From an uncultured Commensalibacter sp. (GTDB lineage Bacteria; Pseudomonadota; Alphaproteobacteria; Acetobacterales; Acetobacteraceae): a stretch of DNA of 64,000 bases. Where the stretch lies: contig CALYOP010000001.1 in assembly GCA_945266285.1 (NCBI GenBank), positions 1 through 64,000 on the forward strand, given 5' to 3'. Under the pieces are notes generated by a model. The model was not told where the DNA came from. It searched no databases and was given only the letters and a program-made list of their open reading frames with translations. The position numbers were made by a program, and so were the translations under genes. Numbering within the stretch: the stretch's first letter is position 1; each line of letters opens with the position of its first letter. Positions 8,277 through 16,909 of the stretch are shown in pieces.

Positions 8277-10019
8277 TTATTGTTTTTCTAAAGTCAATTG
8301 TCCATTCGCAACACGCCAGATTTTATCAAGTTTTTCTACACCGGTAAGGCGATGCATAATTAAAATAATGGTCCGATGCGCAGCAACACGGTTTAATATA
8401 TCGAAGAATTCTTTTTCTGTATCCGCATCAAGCCCTGTTGTTGGTTCATCAAGCAATAAAACCGGTGCTTGCGATAAAAGGGTTCTTGCCAAAGCTATAC
8501 GACGTCCCTGCCCACCCGATACTTTAACACCACCTTCACCTAACCACGTATCAAGTCCATCAGGCATTGCTTGAACAACATCGGCAACAGCTGCTTCATT
8601 CAAAGCTTGCCACAAAGCTTCATCCGTTGCTCGAGAATTACCAAGTAATAAATTTTCACGAATAGTGTCATCAAACAAATGGGTATCCTGTGATAACCAT
8701 CCAATTCGTTTCCTAATCGATTCGTTGGTTAGATTGGTCATATCCTTTTGACCAAATTCAATAACGCCTTCAACAGGCAACACAACTTTTAATATCAAAG
8801 CCGCAAGCGTCGATTTTCCTGCTCCTGACGCACCAAGAATAGCAATACGGGAACCTTGCTCAATTGAAAAATTCAAGTTCCTATAGATCCATTGATGTTC
8901 ATCAGACCAGCGAAAGCCAACATTTTTAAAAACAATATCCGTGTTTAATGGAGCTTCTTCATGACCATCTGGAACAATAGAACATTTTTCATTAATGCCA
9001 ACGATACGAATAGCTGCATTTAGAATTTGCCCAGCAAGCCCACCCGCTTTGGTAAGTGGAATCACATTTTCAAACCCCGTTAAAACCAAGAACAAAGCGA
9101 TTACCGTTTGAAAAGGTGTGATTTTATCGAAAAACAATCCGAACGCTGCCGCAAAGATGCACAACATTGCTAATTGTCCACATAAAAAAGCAAGCACACC
9201 CATTAAGGCAACGGAAAAAGCTTGATCTTGCTGTTTTTGAAAAAGAAAATGTTCTTTTGTTTCAATTGTATCTTGTAAACGGTTTTCAGCACCAAATGCA
9301 CGGATCTCTCTTAAACCACTCAAGAAATCAACGATATCAATTCTTAGCTGTGCCAATCCTTGAATAATAGAGCGTCCTTTTTCACGGGTAATAAATGCCG
9401 TTACTAAAGGAAGAAAAAAAGCGCCAATACTATATAAAGCTGCAATCGTTAACCCTAATCCAGGATTGATATAACCAACAACGCCAATGAATACAAAAAA
9501 AGTTAAAATCGAACCTATAAACGGAATTAAAAGGCGCAGATAAAGTCCATCCAAAGTTTCAATATCCGAGACCAAACGTGAAAGGACATCGCCTCGATGG
9601 CGAAATCCTAAACCTGAAGCAGAACCTTTTGCCAATTGGCGGAAAAACCATAACCTTAAATCAGACAAAGCCTTGAACATGGCATTATGCGTATAAAGCC
9701 TTTCGACATAACGCATAAGAATACGTCCGACCCCCATAATTTTTAATAAAATCGAACTTACGGCAAAAATGCCCAATGCTGTCATGGCAATCCTGCCACC
9801 AGCAAGACACATCAATCCCAAACCAAATCCCAAGGCTATTAACGATAAAATACAGCCGAAAAATAAAGAAAAATAGCGTTTTCTCCAGACCTTTAATATC
9901 TGTTTAAAAGCTGTACTTGCAGATATCGGTTGGTTGCTCACGGAGTAATTTGCGTTTTTGAATGAATTGATGTTCATTTCAACATTCTTATTTTCTGGAT
10001 TTTCCAAAATATCTGTCAT
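8277..10019 (-). CDS. cydC: thiol reductant ABC exporter subunit CydC
   Basis: CydC forms the CydDC heterodimer, an inner-membrane ABC exporter that moves glutathione and cysteine to the periplasm and is needed for cytochrome bd assembly. The 580-residue half-transporter has six membrane helices (about 45-330) followed by an ATPase domain with Walker A ILGASGAGKST, signature VSGGQGRRIALAR and Walker B VLLLDEPTTGLD. Two bases separate it from cydD, so the pair is cotranscribed. A cytosolic extension of about 40 residues precedes the first helix. No cydA or cydB lies in this window. Confidence 0.92.
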   Translation of the reverse strand: MTDILENPENKNVEMNINSFKNANYSVSNQPISASTAFKQILKVWRKRYFSLFFGCILSLIALGFGLGLMCLAGGRIAMTALGIFAVSSILLKIMGVGRILMRYVERLYTHNAMFKALSDLRLWFFRQLAKGSASGLGFRHRGDVLSRLVSDIETLDGLYLRLLIPFIGSILTFFVFIGVVGYINPGLGLTIAALYSIGAFFLPLVTAFITREKGRSIIQGLAQLRIDIVDFLSGLREIRAFGAENRLQDTIETKEHFLFQKQQDQAFSVALMGVLAFLCGQLAMLCIFAAAFGLFFDKITPFQTVIALFLVLTGFENVIPLTKAGGLAGQILNAAIRIVGINEKCSIVPDGHEEAPLNTDIVFKNVGFRWSDEHQWIYRNLNFSIEQGSRIAILGASGAGKSTLAALILKVVLPVEGVIEFGQKDMTNLTNESIRKRIGWLSQDTHLFDDTIRENLLLGNSRATDEALWQALNEAAVADVVQAMPDGLDTWLGEGGVKVSGGQGRRIALARTLLSQAPVLLLDEPTTGLDADTEKEFFDILNRVAAHRTIILIMHRLTGVEKLDKIWRVANGQLTLEKQ

Positions 10020-10021
10020 GG

Positions 10022-11719
10022 CTAATTAACCCTTGTCTGTGCAATTAATTTTCCATGATGCAAATCCAGGCGTAATCCTTGAAACATTTGACTTGCTGTT
10101 GAATGTGTTGCTAACACGACCGTTCGGTTATGAATTAAATTTTTAAGCGTCTCAAAAATATCTTTCTCTGTTTCAGGATCAAGATGTGCTGTAGGTTCAT
10201 CCAGTAAAAGCAATGGCGCATTTTTTAAAAAAGCTCGAGCAATCGCAATACGTTGTGCCTGACCACCAGAAAGTCCGTAGCCACCTTCCCCAATCCTTGT
10301 ATCGAGACCTTCGGGTAAGCTTGATAAAAAAGGATGAATAGAAGCTGCCTGCAAAGCTGCTTGTAATGCTTCTTCAGAAGCAGATGGTTTAGCAAAAAGA
10401 ATATTCTCACGAATAGTACCAGCAAAAATAACCGGTTTTTGCCCAATCCAAGTCGTTATTTTAGTTAATGCATCAGGCACAATTTTTGGTAGGGCCACAC
10501 CATTAAATCGGATTTCTCCTGCTGTTGGTTGAATAAAACCAAGTAACATTTCAATAATCGTCGATTTTCCTGATCCTGATTTACCAGAAAGAATCAAAAT
10601 TTCACCTTGTTTTAAATCAAAGCTGATATCATCAATAGCTTTTCCTCTTGCCTCATCCCAACTAAATGAAACATGATCAAAAACGATTTCTGGTGCATGC
10701 GTACCAACATTTAACATCGTTGGTGCGGTTATTTGTTTCGCTTTGACATCTGGCAATTCCAAAACAGATTCGGCCGTACCATTTAAACGCGCACGGTCTT
10801 GATAAGCCAAAGCAAGGCTACGCAATGGCGCAAAAAATTCAGGAATAAGCAATAACGCAAATAAGGCGTGAATGACCGAAATCTGATTCCAGCTATCATG
10901 ATGAACAAATTGGCTTCCTTCAGTAACCGATACCAAGATTATCGCAATTACCATGGCACAATCTATTGCTGCCGAAGATAAAAACGCAACACGTAAAATA
11001 CGCATGGTCCGTCTACGAAGTTCATCCGCAGATTGCAAAAGCTTTTGTGCTTCGTCTTCGGTTCTTCCAGAAAGAACGATGGTTGCAATACCTTTAATAC
11101 GATCCAAGAAACGAGCTTGCAAACGGGTCATGGCCAAAAATTGTTTGCGTGCCGCTACTGCAGCTCCAATTCCAAATATTGCCTGCGCAATAGGCACCAT
11201 TAAGCCGCATAACCCAATAATAAGTGCCAACCATGGTTCAACAATTGTTAGGAAAACAAGAATTATAAGCGGTGCAGCCACCCATAAAACAGAAGCAGGC
11301 ATCCATCGTGAAAAATAACCGTCAAGCGATTCAATTTGATCAACCATAAGGCTGGATAGTATTCCACTCGATTGATGATGCAAAACGGAAGGGCCGATTT
11401 TCATAATGGAATGAATGAGGCTCATTCGTAATTGATGTTTTGCCTTAATACCTGCTTTTGTTGCTAATATTTCCTGAAAAAACAAAACAGCACTTCGCAA
11501 AATAGAAAGAATTACAAAACCAGCTAAATAAAATCCAACCATTTTCATGGATTTAGTGGTTATCAATATTCTGGCCAGTAATTCAGCAGCGCACCATGCT
11601 AACCCTACTGCAATAACCGAAGAAATAAGTCCTAAAATTATAATTGGAATAGAATATCGTCTCGCCAATCGTGTTTGTTGACGGGTCCATTGCTTTATCT
11701 GTGCTTTATGATCACGCAT
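10022..11719 (-). CDS. cydD: thiol reductant ABC exporter subunit CydD
   Basis: CydD is the partner of CydC in the thiol exporter. The 565-residue product has a six-helix membrane domain (about 20-310) and an ATPase domain with Walker A LSGKSGSGKSTI, signature LSGGQAQRIAIAR and Walker B PLLLLDEPTAHLD. The order cydD then cydC and the lengths match the family. A 154-bp AT-rich gap separates it from the ECF sigma gene upstream. Any promoter would lie in that gap, but no convincing consensus is seen. Confidence 0.92.
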   Translation of the reverse strand: MRDHKAQIKQWTRQQTRLARRYSIPIIILGLISSVIAVGLAWCAAELLARILITTKSMKMVGFYLAGFVILSILRSAVLFFQEILATKAGIKAKHQLRMSLIHSIMKIGPSVLHHQSSGILSSLMVDQIESLDGYFSRWMPASVLWVAAPLIILVFLTIVEPWLALIIGLCGLMVPIAQAIFGIGAAVAARKQFLAMTRLQARFLDRIKGIATIVLSGRTEDEAQKLLQSADELRRRTMRILRVAFLSSAAIDCAMVIAIILVSVTEGSQFVHHDSWNQISVIHALFALLLIPEFFAPLRSLALAYQDRARLNGTAESVLELPDVKAKQITAPTMLNVGTHAPEIVFDHVSFSWDEARGKAIDDISFDLKQGEILILSGKSGSGKSTIIEMLLGFIQPTAGEIRFNGVALPKIVPDALTKITTWIGQKPVIFAGTIRENILFAKPSASEEALQAALQAASIHPFLSSLPEGLDTRIGEGGYGLSGGQAQRIAIARAFLKNAPLLLLDEPTAHLDPETEKDIFETLKNLIHNRTVVLATHSTASQMFQGLRLDLHHGKLIAQTRVN

Positions 11720-11873
11720 AAAAAATTTCGCATAATTTAATTGAGATTAAGCTTATAAAAGATAATCTAAAGATTGTCAGCTTACTTATTGTATTATGCG
11801 TTTAAATATCAAGCTTAAGATGAGGCTGCTTCCTTTTCCTCACCTAATTTTTAATTTTATAAATAATTGACGC

Positions 11874-12368
11874 TTAATGTGGAATTGATTTTTCTGCCAA
11901 AAGGATTTCAAGTTGCCTCCTTGCTCGGAAAACACGACTTTTTGCTGTTCCTACAGCACAATTTGTCATTTTGGCCAATTCTTCATAGCTAAGTCCATCC
12001 AGTGCAATCATCATTAAAGCCTCCCGCTGCTCTTCTGATAGAAAACCAGCTGCTTTTATTAATTCTTTTAAAACCAAGTAATCGTCATTATGCGATTGTG
12101 TAGAAAGATGTTGATCCGTTATAGAATCCAACGTAACTGTTTCTTTCTTTTTACGTAAATTTGAAATAAAACGGTTACGAACAATTCGATACATCCATGC
12201 AGGAAAATTAGTACCCATTGTAAAACTATGTCTCGCAATTAATGCGTTACAAATAGCTTCTTGTACCAAATCTTCAGCTTCAGACCAATTCCGGGTTAAA
12301 GCCATAGCCTGCATTTTTAATTGTGGGAGAATAGAAATAATTTGGCTATCAAAACTATCTTGCTGCAT
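11874..12368 (-). CDS. ECF-type sigma factor (sigma-70 family)
   Basis: The 164-residue product has region 2 (about 10-75: LTRNWSEAEDLVQEAICNAL, then FPAWMYRIVRNRFISNLRKK) and region 4 (about 105-158: LSEEQREALMMIALDGLSYE, AVGTAKSRVFRARRQLE), the two-domain layout of ECF sigma factors. It directs RNA polymerase to a stress or envelope regulon that is not identifiable here. It resembles the alphaproteobacterial EcfG-like branch, but no nepR, phyR or other anti-sigma gene is adjacent. AAAGGAT lies upstream of the ATG. Control must be encoded elsewhere or be transcriptional. Confidence 0.88.
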   Translation of the reverse strand: MQQDSFDSQIISILPQLKMQAMALTRNWSEAEDLVQEAICNALIARHSFTMGTNFPAWMYRIVRNRFISNLRKKKETVTLDSITDQHLSTQSHNDDYLVLKELIKAAGFLSEEQREALMMIALDGLSYEELAKMTNCAVGTAKSRVFRARRQLEILLAEKSIPH

Positions 12369-12791
12369 ATTGCCATAAATCCTTTGAAATTAAATATTCT
12401 TATAATGTTACAACATGTAAATGAATATTCTGTTAACAAAGTTTCATTAAAAAATAAATTTGCTCTTTTTTTTCACTTTTATGCAAATTATCGAAAATAT
12501 ATTGCTTTGATGTTGCAAATATAATTCCATATTTCCTATTATTTTTAGTATAATTATTCAGTAAACAGGATGGAAATTAAAGATTTATAGCTTTCAATGC
12601 TTTTTTATTCATTGCGTTTAAATCAGGATATTTAAGACTTATGGTTATTTTATCGTATCATTTCATATGATCAGTGAAATTTAATTAACGCTAATATGTA
12701 GAAAATTAATTTGATGGATTGTAGCAATAATTTCTTTTTATTGATATCTTATGCGTAATCTATTTATACATTCACTTGTCATTGAGCCAAT
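12369..12791. other. 423-bp AT-rich intergenic region between divergent units
   Basis: This gap holds the promoters of the ECF sigma gene (leftwards) and the glycosyltransferase cluster (rightwards). I see no gene. Two small dyads are present: TTACA-N3-TGTAA at 12408-12420, 40 bp upstream of the sigma gene, and ATTTCA-N9-TGAAAT at 12660-12680, upstream of the GT2 gene. Either could be an operator, but short dyads are common in such AT-rich DNA. No GGAAC-type EcfG promoter was found. Confidence 0.4.
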
Positions 12792-13532
12792 ATGATTGAT
12801 AATAAACGTATTACTGTTGTCCTGCCGGCATATAATGCTGCAAAAACACTGCATCAAACCTATCAAGAGATTCCTTTTGACATTGTTGATGACGTTATTT
12901 TAACCGATGATGCTAGCCGTGACAAAACTGTCGAAATTGCAAAAAAACTTGGTATTTTTACCATTCAGCATTCAAAAAATATGGGTTATGGGGGCAATCA
13001 AAAAACGTGCTATAAAGCGGCATTAGAACGTGGTGCTGACATTGTGATTATGTTACATCCCGATTATCAATATACACCGAAATTAATTCGGGCAATGGTC
13101 AGTATGTTGATTTCCGATCATTATGATGTTGTGATTGCCTCCAGAATTCTCGGCAAAGGTGCATTAAAAGGTGGGATGCCATATTATAAATATGTAGCTA
13201 ATCGTTTTTTGACACTCTTCCAAAATATTTTGCTAAATGCCAAATTATCGGAATATCATACCGGTTATCGTGCATGGACAAAAAAAGTTCTTGAAACATT
13301 ACCTTTAGATCAATGTTCTGATGATTTTGTTTTTGATAACCAAATGTTAGCACAAGCTATTGACCATGGGTTTCGGATTGGTGAAATTTCTTGTCCGACT
13401 AAATATTTTGAAGAAGCTTCATCCATTAACTTAAAACGAAGCATCATTTACGGTATTGGTGTGATTAAAACATCTTTTGAATACCGATTGCACCGTTTAG
13501 GTCTTTTAAGCAATAAGTTATTTCGGAAATAA
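12792..13532 (+). CDS. family 2 glycosyltransferase (polyprenyl-phosphate sugar synthase-like)
   Basis: The 246-residue cytosolic protein is a GT-A fold GT2 enzyme: ITVVLPAYNAAKTLHQTY at the N-terminus, the nucleotide-binding ILTDDASRDKT near residue 40, and an acidic metal site in IMLHPDYQYTP near 93. SRILGKGALKGGMPYYKYVANR and YHTGYRAW match dolichol/undecaprenyl-phosphate hexosyltransferases. It lacks the C-terminal membrane helices of GtrB-type enzymes. The likely reaction is transfer of a hexose from a nucleotide sugar to polyprenyl phosphate (family inference); donor unknown. It heads a cluster with a TVP38-like membrane protein and two GT-C-like proteins that could use such a lipid-linked sugar. 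Confidence 0.85.
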   Translation: MIDNKRITVVLPAYNAAKTLHQTYQEIPFDIVDDVILTDDASRDKTVEIAKKLGIFTIQHSKNMGYGGNQKTCYKAALERGADIVIMLHPDYQYTPKLIRAMVSMLISDHYDVVIASRILGKGALKGGMPYYKYVANRFLTLFQNILLNAKLSEYHTGYRAWTKKVLETLPLDQCSDDFVFDNQMLAQAIDHGFRIGEISCPTKYFEEASSINLKRSIIYGIGVIKTSFEYRLHRLGLLSNKLFRK

Positions 13533-13537
13533 CTTTA

Positions 13538-14281
13538 ATGTATCGCAAGTTTAGAAAAAAACCTCAGGTCGTTATATGGCTTGCAGGAATTTTAATTATT
13601 GCTTTAATCATTTGTGGTTTTATTATTGGACGTCATCCTGGCCTAATTAATTATCTATTAACATTATTAGAAGATTTCCGAAATAAATCTTATATCTGGG
13701 GTCTTGTTGTCAGTGAAGTTGCTCAGATTCTTATAACGCTTTGTGGCCTACTTCCGGCATCAACTGGTGCTATTGCTTCGGGCATGTTTTATGGGATCGG
13801 AACAGGTTTTTTGCTATCAGCTTCGGCGACTTTGATTGGCTCGCTTATTTCATTTTTTCTAAGTCGATCCATATTCCGCCCGTTAATTGAACGATGGATT
13901 TTACGTTCTCCACGTATGAATCAAATTGATCATTTGGTACAAGAAGACGGTTGGAAATTGGTTTGTCTACTCCGTATATCGCCAATCATGCCTTTTGCTT
14001 TGACAAGTTATGCCTTAGGTTTGACCTGTATATCCGTTCGATCCTATTTGATTGGCACCTTGGCTTCGATGCCTGCGTTATTTGGTTACGTCGTTATGGG
14101 GCATATTGCTGGAAGTGGTGCTACGGCCATTCACTCACATCAAATATCAACGCTTAAAACCGTATTGCTTATCATTGCTTTTATTGGAACCGCAATATTG
14201 GTTTGGCATGTTGGCCGTTTGATTCATAAAATGTTAAAACTACCTGAAAATGCCGTAATAAATAATCAAAAAGAATATTAA
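13538..14281 (+). CDS. TVP38/TMEM64 (VTT, DedA-like) membrane protein
   Basis: The 247-residue protein has about six hydrophobic segments and the VTT-domain signatures LPASTGAIASGMFYGIGTGF and LVCLLRISPIMPFALTSYAL, typical of the TVP38/TMEM64 family related to DedA. DedA-type proteins include polyprenyl-phosphate and phospholipid translocases. Between a GT2 gene 5 bp upstream and GT-C-like genes 2 bp downstream, a role in moving a lipid carrier across the inner membrane is an attractive inference but unproven. No strong Shine-Dalgarno is present; translation is probably coupled to the GT2 gene. Confidence 0.85.
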   Translation: MYRKFRKKPQVVIWLAGILIIALIICGFIIGRHPGLINYLLTLLEDFRNKSYIWGLVVSEVAQILITLCGLLPASTGAIASGMFYGIGTGFLLSASATLIGSLISFFLSRSIFRPLIERWILRSPRMNQIDHLVQEDGWKLVCLLRISPIMPFALTSYALGLTCISVRSYLIGTLASMPALFGYVVMGHIAGSGATAIHSHQISTLKTVLLIIAFIGTAILVWHVGRLIHKMLKLPENAVINNQKEY

Positions 14282-14283
14282 AC

Positions 14284-15528
14284 GTGCAAATTCTACTCCA
14301 AAATCGTAAGTTGCAAACGGGTTTACTTCTTACGTTATTTGCACTTTCATTTTGTCTGCGATGTCCTAATGCATTGATTGAAGGACGTTTTGTAGCTGAA
14401 GAAGGTTGCACCTTTTTTCATAATGCTGCAACGCTTCCTCCACTTAAAGCACTTTTTATATCTTTTGGTGGATATCTTAATATTACGACGAATGCAGCGA
14501 CTTTAATCGCTTATTGGTCTGTTCCTTTACGTTATGCACCTTATGTTACAACCTTTATTGGGCTTTTATTTCAATTATGCCCTTTATTTTTACTTTTGAC
14601 AGCTAAAGATTCATGGTTAGATACTTTTAGGGTACGGATTTTAGCAACACTCGTGCTACTTTTAATACCACCATCATCGGAATTATCCTTACAAAGTTTA
14701 CATATTCAATTTCAACTTGTCTTATCTTGCGCAATTATTGTAGCACTTGAAACGCAAAATAATTACCAACGTTGGTTCAGATTAGGAGTTCTTTTTTTAT
14801 CACCTTTATCTGGTTTATTAGTTATTTCTTTACTGCCGGTTTTTGCACTGCGGGTTATAGTTGATAAAACGTGGTTACGTTTTGAACAATTTTTAACCTT
14901 AACCTTTGGCAGTTTTCTTCAATATTGTTTTTTCTATATTCATCTTGATGCTCGTAGTTACGAATTTTCTTTTGTTAATTTATTAACTATTCTTTTCTCT
15001 CGAAACATTCTTGTTCCTTTTATTGGTCTGCATCGCTTTAGTAATCGTATTACGAGAATGTTATATGATATCCGATTACATGAAAATATCCCTTATCTTG
15101 CTTGTGTTATCCCAATAATAATTCTGGCTTTTGCTATTTATCTTATTATTCAATATCCAAAAGCCAGATCTGCTTTTTGGTTTATTCTCTCAGGATTAAT
15201 ATTATTATCCGTCTGTATTTATGGAACCTTAGGTGGCAGTATAAATATAATTACGGCTTATGCTGGTGAACGATATATTTTTTGTAGTCAAGCATTATTT
15301 GGATTAGCTTTACTTTATTTTTCGGTGCAATTACCCTTTCCTAAGCAACGCAAAATCGCAAATATATTCCTTGGTTGGTTGTTAATTGTAGGGGTTTTTA
15401 ATTTTTCTCATCCCCCTGATAATACAATCAAAGGTCGTAATTGGCCTCAAGAGGTTAAATCATGGCAACAGGACCATCTTCATGCCCTTGAAGTCTGGCC
15501 TTCGGGTTGGTTCATGATATTACCGTAA
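14284..15528 (+). CDS. GT-C-like polytopic membrane protein, copy 1
   Basis: The 414-residue protein has about 10 hydrophobic segments, and I do not recognise a named family. It starts at a GTG two bases after the TVP38 stop; no in-frame ATG precedes the conserved N-terminus. After the first membrane segment comes GRFVAEEGCTFFHNA. Two adjacent acids in the first outside loop recall the catalytic acids of GT-C glycosyltransferases that use polyprenyl-phosphate sugars. The middle (SLQSLHIQFQLVLS, ETQNNYQRWFRL) and the ERYIFCSQALF segment are shared with the next gene, a tandem paralogue. A periplasmic glycosyltransferase role is inference. Confidence 0.75.
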   Translation: MQILLQNRKLQTGLLLTLFALSFCLRCPNALIEGRFVAEEGCTFFHNAATLPPLKALFISFGGYLNITTNAATLIAYWSVPLRYAPYVTTFIGLLFQLCPLFLLLTAKDSWLDTFRVRILATLVLLLIPPSSELSLQSLHIQFQLVLSCAIIVALETQNNYQRWFRLGVLFLSPLSGLLVISLLPVFALRVIVDKTWLRFEQFLTLTFGSFLQYCFFYIHLDARSYEFSFVNLLTILFSRNILVPFIGLHRFSNRITRMLYDIRLHENIPYLACVIPIIILAFAIYLIIQYPKARSAFWFILSGLILLSVCIYGTLGGSINIITAYAGERYIFCSQALFGLALLYFSVQLPFPKQRKIANIFLGWLLIVGVFNFSHPPDNTIKGRNWPQEVKSWQQDHLHALEVWPSGWFMILP

Positions 15529-15571
15529 ATCTTACATATCCAAAATCGAAACTGAAAAAGAGAACCTAGCT

Positions 15572-16825
15572 TTGTCAACGCTTCTGAAAACCCAAAAAAA
15601 TCAAACGATATTTTTATTATCCGTTTTTGCAATTCTATTTTGCTTGAGACGGCCAGATATATGGATTGGTGGTCGATTCTGGGCAGAAGAAGGCACTTAT
15701 TTTTATCATAACGCTTTGATTCAACCGCCTTATGAAGCATTAACCTACGTTTTTGGCGGTTATTTAAATCTAGCAGCAAATTTTTTTACTCTATTATCCA
15801 CTTGGATAGTACCTATTGATTATGCACCTTATGTTACAATATTCGCCGGGTTACTTTTTGCATTATTGCCTTTGTTCTTATTATTCACAGCGCAAGACGC
15901 ATGGTTACAAAATTTCAGAACTAAACTCATTATAACATTTCTTTTTCTTTTGGTTCCTGCTTCTTCTGAAATTTCTCTACAAAGTTTACATATCCAATTT
16001 TACCTTGCTTTATCTTGTGCAATTATTGCGGCATTAGAAACTCAAAATAATTACCAACGTTGGTTCAGACTTGCTGTTTTATTTTTTGCGCCTTTATGCG
16101 GATTAATGGTGATTCCACTAATTGCTGTGTTTGGATTGCGGTTTATTGTAGAAAGAAAATGGCTTCGTTTTGAACAGACTTTATCTCTTGCAATTGGTAG
16201 CGCAATTCAAATCTTTTTCTTTTATCAGCATATTAGTGGTTCAACACGCCATTATGGCTTTTCAGTTGTTGATTTTTTATCAGTTTGTTTCGCACGAGAT
16301 TTATTAATTCCTTTCCTTGGAATGAATAGACTTAGTATACATTTTATCCACGGATTACACCAAGCGCTACAAAATCATCATATTCCTCTTCGCACTTGTC
16401 TCATCGCTTTAATTGCCATGATTCCTATTTTGTTTTGGTTACTACGCTATCCCAAAACACGTCCTGCTTTTTGGTTTTTATTATCTGCTCTTTTTTTACG
16501 TGCTATTTCAATCTATGGGGGAATTGGTGGTGCTCTTGATATGATTGATCCTTATTCATCAGAGCGTTACATTTTCTGTTCACAGGCATTATTTTGTCTG
16601 GCGTTGGTTTATTTTGCTGTCAGTTTAACAGGGTTGAACAAAAAGATTGTTGATTTTTTAATCTTATGGTTGATTTTTGTAGGTATGTTTAATTATCTAT
16701 TTCCATTTCCTGCAACAGCCCATGGACCTTCTTGGCATAAAGAAATTAGTATATGGAAAAACGATCATAATTATAAACCAAAATGCTGGCCTGATAGTTG
16801 GGTTGTCGAAATTCCTAATAAATGA
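15572..16825 (+). CDS. GT-C-like polytopic membrane protein, copy 2
   Basis: The 417-residue protein is a paralogue of its upstream neighbour, with the same hydrophobic profile and shared blocks: LCLRRPDIWIGGRFWAEEG in the N-terminal region, SLQSLHIQFYLALSCAIIAA, ETQNNYQRWFRLAVLFF and SERYIFCSQALF. The AEEG acidic pair in the first loop is conserved, as expected of an active-site loop. Translation appears to start at TTG 15572, since no ATG or GTG occurs before the conserved start; AAAGAGAA lies upstream. The copies differ most at their C-termini (WPSGWFMILP versus WPDSWVVEIPNK). They probably modify different acceptors or positions (inference). Confidence 0.75.
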   Translation: MSTLLKTQKNQTIFLLSVFAILFCLRRPDIWIGGRFWAEEGTYFYHNALIQPPYEALTYVFGGYLNLAANFFTLLSTWIVPIDYAPYVTIFAGLLFALLPLFLLFTAQDAWLQNFRTKLIITFLFLLVPASSEISLQSLHIQFYLALSCAIIAALETQNNYQRWFRLAVLFFAPLCGLMVIPLIAVFGLRFIVERKWLRFEQTLSLAIGSAIQIFFFYQHISGSTRHYGFSVVDFLSVCFARDLLIPFLGMNRLSIHFIHGLHQALQNHHIPLRTCLIALIAMIPILFWLLRYPKTRPAFWFLLSALFLRAISIYGGIGGALDMIDPYSSERYIFCSQALFCLALVYFAVSLTGLNKKIVDFLILWLIFVGMFNYLFPFPATAHGPSWHKEISIWKNDHNYKPKCWPDSWVVEIPNK

Positions 16826-16909
16826 AACCCCAATTTGCAAAAACCAAATTTATCTTTAATTCATATATTATATGATAAAGGATTATAAGATTTAATATTA
16901 GGAATAAAA

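Noticed and set aside
8254..8574. Plus-strand 106-residue open frame over the end of cydC
   Set aside because: Antisense to the conserved ATPase domain; no ribosome site or family.
10953..11318. Plus-strand 121-residue open frame over cydD
   Set aside because: Antisense shadow of a well-supported gene; composition is not protein-like.
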